Assembly: GCA_025450375.1 (NCBI GenBank)
Contig: JANWHO010000132.1
Location: 1 to 5,621 of the forward strand
Direction: 5' to 3'
DNA from: Chloroflexota bacterium
GTDB lineage: Bacteria > Chloroflexota > UBA5177 > JANWHV01
Length of the DNA stretch: 5,621 nucleotides
Shown here piece after piece: positions 1 to 4,461 of the stretch. Below the pieces are notes generated by a model. The model searched no databases, had not been told where the DNA came from, and worked only from the letters and a program-made list of their open reading frames with translations. How positions within the stretch are numbered: the first letter of the stretch is position 1; the number at the start of each line of letters is the position of its first letter. A program made the position numbers and the translations under genes.

Positions 1-366
1 CGGCGACTTTCTCCAGAAACTGGCCGCGCGGTGCGGACCCATGACGCGCGGATGGAAAGTTGCCAACTCTTCAACCAGATCCTGGCCGACATCATGATCC
101 TGTACAGTCTCTATAAGAAGCACCATTGGGCGATGCATGGCGCGACCTTCTACCAGTTGCATCTGCTGCTCGACCAGCATGCCGGCGCGCAACTGGAACT
201 GATCGAGCGGCCCTACTCCTGTTCGCCGGCCTGGTCAGTTTCCGGTACTCGTCCCGCGCCGCGCCCCGGGCACCGTCGCCATCGTGACGCCGCCGCGCGG
301 CTGGATTCCATCAAAGGGAGGAAGGGCATATGGATGAACGAGAATCGTGAGGGCTCGCCCTCCTGA
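1..366 (+). pseudogene. Truncated Dps / ferritin-like DNA-protection protein (N-terminal half, chimeric tail)
   Basis: The reading frame is open from the first base, so the gene probably starts left of the window. A GTG at 31 is the first start codon inside it. Numbering from that GTG, residues 12-60 resemble helices A and B of Dps: FNQILAD, then KKHHW, then FYQLHLLLDQHA, then LELIER. Dps proteins form 12-subunit cages that oxidise Fe(II) with peroxide and protect DNA. The ferroxidase site spans two subunits and uses two His plus an Asp and a Glu in the typical spacing. H32 and H44 (12 apart) are present and E59 sits at the Asp position, but the expected Glu at 63 is Ser. From residue 61 (base 211) the protein is a Pro/Arg-rich tail without Dps character, ending at the TGA 364-366. 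Helices C and D are missing, and no Dps-like continuation appears in the other two plus frames. I read it as a broken gene; a sequencing or assembly error cannot be excluded. Confidence 0.72.
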
Positions 367-432
367 TCTACCAATCGTAACGGCCACGCTCGTGGCGTGG
401 CGCTTCGCTCTCAACATCGATGGAGGGATACC
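214..432. other. Orphan segment between the Dps remnant and the DUF5996 gene
   Basis: This stretch follows the point where Dps similarity ends and holds no recognisable gene. Within it, AAAGGGAGGAAGG (314-326) resembles a ribosome-binding site. It stands before ATG 330 (6 codons, MDERES) and ATG 334 (10 codons, in the same frame as the Dps remnant, ending at 366). A short palindrome, GAGGGC-TC-GCCCTC (349-362), lies over that stop codon. A second small one, GCCAC-GCTC-GTGGC, lies at 383-396. Neither is followed by a T-run, so neither is a convincing terminator. I saw no good -35/-10 pair. The segment may be a scar of the rearrangement that removed the 3' half of the Dps gene plus the leader of the downstream gene. 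Confidence 0.4.
422..427 (+). promoter_or_regulatory. Ribosome-binding site fixing the DUF5996 start
   Basis: GGAGGG lies 5 nt before ATG 433. It decides that start over the in-frame GTG at 397, which would add 12 residues and place this site inside the coding sequence. Confidence 0.75.
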
Positions 433-1353
433 ATGAACCCTACCGATCCCTTTCCGACCGGCTCGCCCCTCGACCCCTGGCCGGCTCTGCCCCTGGACGC
501 CTGGCGCGACACCTACGCCACCCTCCATATGTGGACCCAGATCGTGGGCAAGGTGCGCATGGCGCTCAGCCCGCCGGTCAACCATTGGTGGCATGTAACC
601 CTCTACGTGACGGCGCGTGGCCTGAGCACCTCGCCCATCCCCTACGGCACGCGCACCTTCGAGGTGAGCTTCGACTTCATCGACCACAACCTGCTCATCC
701 AGACCAGCGACGGCACAAGCAAGGCCCTGGGCTTGTTCCCCCATTCGGTCGCCGAGTTCTACCACGAGTTCCTGGGGGCGCTCCGCGCGCTCGGGATCGA
801 GGTCGAGATCAACCCGCTGCCACAGGAGGTACCCGATCCCATTCGCTGCGACGAGGACACTGTCCACGCCTCCTACGATCCAGAGTATGCGTACCGCGTC
901 TGGCGCGTCCTGGTGCAGGCTGACCGGGTGTTCAAGCAGTTCCGTTCCGGCTTCATCGGCAAATGCAGCCCGGTGCACTTCTTCTGGGGCAGCTTCGATC
1001 TGGCGGTGACTCGCTTCTCCGGGCGGCGGGCCCAGGAGCGTCCGGGCGCGGATCATATGACGCGGGAGGGGTACTCGCATGAGCTGATCAGCTGCGGCTT
1101 CTGGCCGGGCAGCGGCCCAGTACAGGAGGCGGCGTTCTACGCCTACGCCGCGCCGGCGCCGGAGGGACTGGACCGGGCGGCGATCCTCCCGGCATCGGCA
1201 CGGTATAGCTCGGAGCTGGGCGAGTTTCTTCTGCCCTACGAGGAAGTGCGCACCGCGCCAGACCCGGACGATGTGCTCCTCGCGTTCCTGCGGAGCACCT
1301 ACGAGGCGGCGGCGGACCTGGCGGGATGGGACCGCGCAGCGTTGGAGCGCTAA
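433..1353 (+). CDS. DUF5996 family protein
   Basis: This is a 306-residue protein of a conserved family with no established function. Landmarks recalled from the family are WPALPLDAWRDTYATLHMW (16-34) followed by TQIVGK, the HWWH element (51-54), an acidic/aromatic strand EVSFDFIDH (77-85), GKCSPVHFFWGSFDLAVTRF (176-195) with SGR after it, EAAFYAYAAP (232-241), and a helical C-terminus EAAADLAGWDRAALER. All landmarks are present in order and the length is typical, so the gene looks intact. There is no signal peptide or membrane segment, so it is probably cytosolic. The start is ATG 433 because of the GGAGGG 5 nt upstream. The stop is followed after 49 nt by a co-directional SnoaL-like gene, which suggests co-transcription. 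The many conserved His, Trp and Asp residues could suggest an enzyme, but I cannot name a reaction. A 281-codon minus-strand frame over the same bases is a shadow. Confidence 0.9.
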   Translation: MNPTDPFPTGSPLDPWPALPLDAWRDTYATLHMWTQIVGKVRMALSPPVNHWWHVTLYVTARGLSTSPIPYGTRTFEVSFDFIDHNLLIQTSDGTSKALGLFPHSVAEFYHEFLGALRALGIEVEINPLPQEVPDPIRCDEDTVHASYDPEYAYRVWRVLVQADRVFKQFRSGFIGKCSPVHFFWGSFDLAVTRFSGRRAQERPGADHMTREGYSHELISCGFWPGSGPVQEAAFYAYAAPAPEGLDRAAILPASARYSSELGEFLLPYEEVRTAPDPDDVLLAFLRSTYEAAADLAGWDRAALER

Positions 1354-1402
1354 TCATCCCGCGCCTATCGCTGGCGATGGACGGCATCTGTGGGAGGCCC
1401 CT

Positions 1403-1735
1403 ATGTCAACCCCTATTCCCGACGTCATCACCCGTTATTTCGAGGCCGACGCTCGTCGCGATATCGGCGCCATCGTTGTGCTGTTCACCGATGAGGCTGT
1501 TGTGGTCGATGAAGGTCAGACCTACCACGGCACCGCCGAGATTCGGAGCTGGCAGGAAGGCGCGGCGTCTAAGTATCAGTACACCACTGAGGCGTTTGGC
1601 ACCCAGCGACCCGCCGAGAATAGCTACCTCGTCACCGGCCGCCCCACCGGCAACTTCCCTGGTGGGACCGCCGAACTGAAATGGCGCCTTACCATCCAGG
1701 GTGACCTCGTCAGTCGTCTGGAGATCGCGCCCTGA
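1403..1735 (+). CDS. SnoaL-like / NTF2-superfamily small protein
   Basis: This 110-residue protein fits the single-domain NTF2-like (SnoaL) cone fold. An N-terminal helix (PIPDVITRYFEADARRD, 4-20) leads into the characteristic IGAIVVLFTDEAVVVDEG (21-38). Next come the YHGTAEIRSWQ turn-helix (41-51) and then beta strands containing YLVTGRPTGNFPGG (75-88) and AELKWRLTIQGDLVSRLEIAP at the C-terminus. The superfamily includes ketosteroid isomerase-type enzymes, polyketide cyclases and many small-ligand binders, so substrate and reaction cannot be read from sequence. The start is ATG 1403, with GGGAGG (1392-1397) 5 nt upstream; longer in-frame starts (for example 1271) would overlap the DUF5996 gene. 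It is cytosolic by composition. Gaps of 49 nt upstream and 57 nt downstream make it the likely middle gene of a three-gene unit. Confidence 0.85.
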   Translation: MSTPIPDVITRYFEADARRDIGAIVVLFTDEAVVVDEGQTYHGTAEIRSWQEGAASKYQYTTEAFGTQRPAENSYLVTGRPTGNFPGGTAELKWRLTIQGDLVSRLEIAP

Positions 1736-1792
1736 GTGGCGCGCCGGCACTAACCGGTCGATGGGAGCGATCCGGAGAAAGGGGGATCCATC

Positions 1793-2437
1793 ATGCAGGA
1801 GTCACTGCTCACCCCATGGGCGACCTTCTACACGATCGTCGGTTCCGCGGCCGCGACCTTAACGGGGTTGATGTTCGTGGTGATCACCTTGGTCACGGGG
1901 GCGCGGGCGCGCAGGCCGGATGTGGGGATCGCGACCTTCAGCACCCCAAGCGTCGTGCATTTTTGCGGTGCGCTGGCCGTCGCCGCGATCCTCGGCGCGC
2001 CGTGGCACGTGCTCTGGCATGCCGGTCTGCTGGTCGGCCTCTCCGGTCTCGTGGGACTGGCATATAGCGGGGTGATAGTACGGCGCATCCGCCGTCAAGA
2101 TGACTATCGACCGGTGCTGGAAGACTGGTTATGGCATGTGGTATTCCCGCTCGTCTCGTACGTCGCACTCGTCGTCTCGGCGATGGTCCTGCCCGGTAAT
2201 CCGGCCGAAACGTTGTTCATCATCGGCGCGGCGACCATGCTGCTGCTGTTCATCGGTATCCACAATGCGTGGGATAATGTGACCTACATTGTCACCGATC
2301 TCGTCCAGCCGCCGGTCGAGGATCCGGACGAGGGCAGCCGCGGCAACGTTCCCAAGGAGGAGCACGCGTCTCCCCTCCAGGAGGAACATGACACTCCGCT
2401 CACCACGGCTTCCAGTACGGGGGCGCCACATGAGTGA
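1793..2437 (+). CDS. Five-helix integral membrane protein of unknown function
   Basis: This 214-residue protein has about five hydrophobic helices: roughly 11-36 (FYTIVGSAAATLTGLMFVV), 52-70, 72-97, 113-134 and 139-158. A hydrophilic acidic tail follows from about 171 to 214. Basic stretches after helix 1 (GARARRP) and helix 3 (RRIRRQDD) suggest those loops face the cytoplasm. The opening WATFYTIVGSAAATLTGLMF, the VLEDWLWH element (108-115) and GIHNAWDNVTYI (155-166) look like the conserved core of a bacterial membrane family I have seen annotated only as hypothetical; I know of no function. The tail contains an 8-residue imperfect duplication, KEEHASPL then QEEHDTPL (188-203). The start is ATG 1793, preceded by GGAGAAAGGGGG (1774-1785). 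It is probably co-transcribed with the two genes upstream. Confidence 0.82.
   Translation: MQESLLTPWATFYTIVGSAAATLTGLMFVVITLVTGARARRPDVGIATFSTPSVVHFCGALAVAAILGAPWHVLWHAGLLVGLSGLVGLAYSGVIVRRIRRQDDYRPVLEDWLWHVVFPLVSYVALVVSAMVLPGNPAETLFIIGAATMLLLFIGIHNAWDNVTYIVTDLVQPPVEDPDEGSRGNVPKEEHASPLQEEHDTPLTTASSTGAPHE
2354..2401 (+). repeat. Imperfect 24-nt tandem duplication in the membrane-protein tail
   Basis: Bases 2354-2377 encode KEEHASPL and 2378-2401 encode QEEHDTPL. Six of eight residues match if D/A and K/Q are counted as changes, and the codons differ at several third positions. The duplication is therefore either old or selected at protein level. It lies in the hydrophilic C-terminal tail, where length change is tolerated. 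Confidence 0.55.
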
Positions 2438-2444
2438 TACTGTT

Positions 2445-2455
2445 GGCAAATTGCC
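2445..2455. promoter_or_regulatory. Short palindrome GGCAA-A-TTGCC, possible operator
   Basis: An 11-nt perfect odd palindrome starts 7 nt after the membrane-gene stop and lies about 115 nt before the oxidase start. It is AT-rich at its centre, unlike its surroundings, as small regulator sites often are. The adjacent TTGGCA could be a -35 element, but the hexamer 17 nt on (ATGATT) is a poor -10. This is suggestive only. Confidence 0.18.
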
Positions 2456-2478
2456 GCAAGCCCGCATGATTCGGGGCA

Positions 2479-2511
2479 CTGGGAGCGCGAGCGAGACGCT
2501 CGCGCTCCCAG
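2479..2511. repeat. Perfect 15-bp inverted repeat with 3-nt loop (REP-like palindrome)
   Basis: CTGGGAGCGCGAGCG (2479-2493), loop AGA (2494-2496), and CGCTCGCGCTCCCAG (2497-2511) form a perfectly paired, very GC-rich stem. It sits alone in the 132-nt gap between the membrane-protein gene and the oxidase gene. The sequence after it (GAAGATTACCC) has no T-run, so it is not a classical intrinsic terminator, though it could still block exonuclease or attenuate transcription. Isolated perfect palindromes of this style often belong to dispersed repetitive extragenic families; a single window cannot show whether copies exist elsewhere. Confidence 0.85.
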
Positions 2512-2569
2512 GAAGATTACCCTTGCTGGCGGCGTTCGTGCCTTTGAAACCTAAGGGGAAGAAGAGAAC

Positions 2570-3898
2570 GTGGTGCACGTAGATGTCGTGGTGGTTGGCG
2601 GCGGCGTGTCGGGCCTGACCGCGGCACACGGGCTGATCGAGCACGGATTTACCGTCGCGCTCCTGGAAGCGCGCGATCGCCTCGGTGGCCGCATCGCGAC
2701 CACGCGGCAAGCAGATTCGATCGTTCCCCTGGAATTGGGGGCGGAGTTCGTCCATGGCATGCCACCCGAGATCTTTTCACTTCCCGCATCCGATTTCACC
2801 CTGTATGAGATTCACGGAGAGACCTGGACATCCCAACAGGGACACCCGCGGCAAGGCCATGAGCTGGCCGCGCGGAGGGAACGGGGACTCGCGGAGATCG
2901 CCGCCTGGCGGGGTGAGGATCGTTCTCTGGCGTCCTTCCTCGATGAGCGGTTCCCCGAAGGGCGGCAGGCCGCTGCCCGGCGCCTCATCCAGGACTACGT
3001 CGAAGGCTTCGACGCCGCCGATGTCCACAGCGTGAGTATCAAGTGGCTCGACCAGACCGAACAGGCCGCGCGGAGCATTGAAGGGGGCCGGCAGTTTCGC
3101 CTCTCGTCCGGGTACGGCCGGCTGATTGCCTGGCTCCGCGACGGCCTGCCAGCGGACCGCGCGCTGGTGCGTCTGAACACGATTGTCCATGAGGTTCAGT
3201 GGTCCCCCGGGCAGGTCCTGATCGGGTCGCATGCCCCTTCCGGAGCCCTGCTTGAGCCGGTAACCGCCCAGACGGCAGTGATCACCCTTCCCCTCGGAGT
3301 ATTGACGGCCGCCCCACACGAGGTGGGCGCGGTGCGCTTCGTTCCCGAGCCGCGGGAGAAGCAGCCAACATACAAAGATCTCGGCATGGGGCAGGTGCTC
3401 AAGGTGCTCTTGCGCTTCCACGAGGCTTTTTGGGATCGGAGGCGGCCACCCTTTCCGTATCTACCCCGGATGTCATTTCTGTTCACGCCCGAGGAGACCT
3501 TTCCCACCTGGTGGACGAGCTATCCGCTCGTGGCGCCGCTGCTGACCGCCTGGGTAGCCGGACCGCGGGCCGTCCCGCTCGCAAACCAGGCGGATGCGCG
3601 CATTGTCGAGCAAGCAGTCGAGTCCCTGGCGCGTAGCCTCGGCGTTCCCACGCAAGCACTGGAGGCCGAATTGGAGAGTGGGCATCTGCACAATTGGAAT
3701 ACCGATCCCTTTGCCCGCGGGGCCTACAGCCATGTGCGCGTCGGTGGTCTGGAGGCGCCGCGGCGCTTAGGGGCACCGTTGGCCGCCACGCTCTTTTTCG
3801 CCGGTGAAGCCACCGTTTCCGACGGGCATACCGGCACCGTTCATGGCGCGATGGCAAGCGGCAACCGCGTGGTAGGCGAGATCCTACGGAGCAGGTAG
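2570..3898 (+). CDS. Flavin monoamine oxidase-like FAD-dependent oxidoreductase
   Basis: This 442-residue protein has the full amine-oxidase (PF01593-type) architecture. An N-terminal Rossmann dinucleotide fold carries VVVVGGGVSG (6-15), with the ribose-binding Glu at 33 in LLEARDRLGGR (31-41). LELGAEFVHG (54-63) is the family's second flavin-contact segment. A helical substrate domain follows, then LGMGQVLKVLLRFHEAFW (271-288); K278 aligns with the Lys that contacts flavin N5 through water in monoamine oxidases. The C-terminal FAD segment is FFAGEATVSDGHTGTVHGA (409-427). Such enzymes oxidise amines to imines with O2, giving H2O2. The TGTVHGA ending resembles polyamine-oxidase/LSD1-type members and lacks the second aromatic-cage Tyr of MAO-A/B, so the substrate is open. 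There is no secretion signal. The start is GTG 2570, followed immediately by a second GTG; AAGGGG (2553-2558) is 11 nt upstream. Length and motifs indicate an intact enzyme. Confidence 0.9.
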   Translation: MVHVDVVVVGGGVSGLTAAHGLIEHGFTVALLEARDRLGGRIATTRQADSIVPLELGAEFVHGMPPEIFSLPASDFTLYEIHGETWTSQQGHPRQGHELAARRERGLAEIAAWRGEDRSLASFLDERFPEGRQAAARRLIQDYVEGFDAADVHSVSIKWLDQTEQAARSIEGGRQFRLSSGYGRLIAWLRDGLPADRALVRLNTIVHEVQWSPGQVLIGSHAPSGALLEPVTAQTAVITLPLGVLTAAPHEVGAVRFVPEPREKQPTYKDLGMGQVLKVLLRFHEAFWDRRRPPFPYLPRMSFLFTPEETFPTWWTSYPLVAPLLTAWVAGPRAVPLANQADARIVEQAVESLARSLGVPTQALEAELESGHLHNWNTDPFARGAYSHVRVGGLEAPRRLGAPLAATLFFAGEATVSDGHTGTVHGAMASGNRVVGEILRSR

Positions 3899-3921
3899 GA
3901 GAGCACGGATCGGCGGCATCG

Positions 3922-3954
3922 TCGGTACACTACCGATCAGCTACCCAGCGTAGC
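3922..3954. other. Two small tandem stem-loops between the oxidase and PPOX genes
   Basis: TCGGTA-CAC-TACCGA (3922-3936) and GCTAC-CCAGC-GTAGC (3940-3954) form adjacent short hairpins in the 86-nt gap. The first competes with a wider pairing, GATCGG (3908-3913) with CCGATC (3933-3938). No T-run follows, so I do not call a terminator. They could be RNA-processing or attenuation elements, or chance. Confidence 0.25.
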
Positions 3955-3984
3955 CAGCGAGCGATCGTGAGAAGAGAAGAACCG

Positions 3985-4413
3985 ATGAGTACCGTGCTAC
4001 CCGATCCCGCGACCCCCTTTGGCGAGCGGGTCGCCCGCCGTTTGCGTGACGAACCGATCATTTGGTTGACCACCATCGGGGCCGATGGCACGCCGCAGCC
4101 CAACCCCGTCTGGTTCCTTTGGGATGGCGAGAGCTTTCTCATCTACAGCCTCAACACCGCCAAGCGGCTGAATCATGTCCAGCGCTCCGCCAAGGTATCC
4201 CTCCACTTCGATGGCGATGGCACCGGAGGTGACATCATCATCTTCACTGGTACGGTAGAGGTCCGACCCGAGGAACTCCAGGCGGACAAGCACGGCCCGT
4301 ACGTAGAGAAGTACAAGGAGTTCATTGCCAGGTCGTTCCAGACGCCGGAGCGTTTCGCGGCGCTCTATTCGACGCCGCTGCGGATTCGCCCTACCAGGGT
4401 TCGCGGGCACTGA
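3985..4413 (+). CDS. PPOX-class (TIGR03667-like) F420/flavin-dependent oxidoreductase
   Basis: This 142-residue protein is a single split-barrel domain of the pyridoxamine 5'-phosphate oxidase-like superfamily. The helix PFGERVARRLRDEP (11-24) leads into IIWLTTIGADGTPQPNPVWF (25-44) followed by LWDG, the signature strand-turn-strand. The cofactor-phosphate region is LIYSLNTAKRLNHVQRSAKV (52-71), and a later strand is DIIIFTGTVEVRPEE (83-97). The C-terminal STPLRIRPTRVRG is typical of TIGR03667 (Rv3369-like) proteins, so the gene is full length. Members are annotated as F420-dependent reductases, but the superfamily also uses FMN or haem, so the cofactor is inferred. It probably acts as a cytosolic dimer. 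The start is ATG 3985, preceded by the purine-rich GAGAAGAGAAGAA, a weak ribosome-binding site; an in-frame GTG at 3967 would add six residues and use up that site. It is the last plus-strand gene and converges with the minus-strand gene 48 nt away. Confidence 0.87.
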   Translation: MSTVLPDPATPFGERVARRLRDEPIIWLTTIGADGTPQPNPVWFLWDGESFLIYSLNTAKRLNHVQRSAKVSLHFDGDGTGGDIIIFTGTVEVRPEELQADKHGPYVEKYKEFIARSFQTPERFAALYSTPLRIRPTRVRGH

Positions 4414-4425
4414 GCGTGTCCGAAG

Positions 4426-4458
4426 CCTGGCGCCGCCGAGATGGAACGCTCCGGCAGG
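4426..4458. other. Bulged stem-loop between convergent genes
   Basis: CCTG, CCG and GAG on the left can pair with CTC, CGG and CAGG on the right around the loop ATGGAACG, with unpaired GCG and CC on the left arm. It lies in the 48-nt space between two converging stop codons, where a bidirectional terminator would be expected. There is no T-run on either strand, so the role is a guess from position. Confidence 0.2.
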
Positions 4459-4461
4459 ACA

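Noticed and set aside
397..432. GTG 397 as an upstream start for the DUF5996 gene
   Set aside because: It would place the GGAGGG site inside the coding sequence; the added residues (ALRSQHRWRDT) do not look like family sequence, and ATG 433 is ideally spaced.
235..1080. 281-codon minus-strand frame opposite the DUF5996 gene
   Set aside because: It lies antisense to a confidently recognised family protein, has an Arg/Gly/Val-rich composition typical of GC-rich shadow frames, and shows no recognisable motif.
1271..1402. N-terminal extension of the SnoaL-like protein
   Set aside because: It overlaps the DUF5996 coding region in another frame; the NTF2-like fold starts right after ATG 1403, which has GGGAGG 5 nt upstream.
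2497..2530. Intrinsic terminator at the 15-bp hairpin
   Set aside because: The bases after the stem on the plus strand (GAAGATTACCC) contain no T-run; on the minus strand the flank is also not T-rich.
2777..3421. 214-codon minus-strand frame inside the amine oxidase gene
   Set aside because: It is a shadow of an oxidase with all its family motifs, with no ribosome-binding site or recognisable domain.
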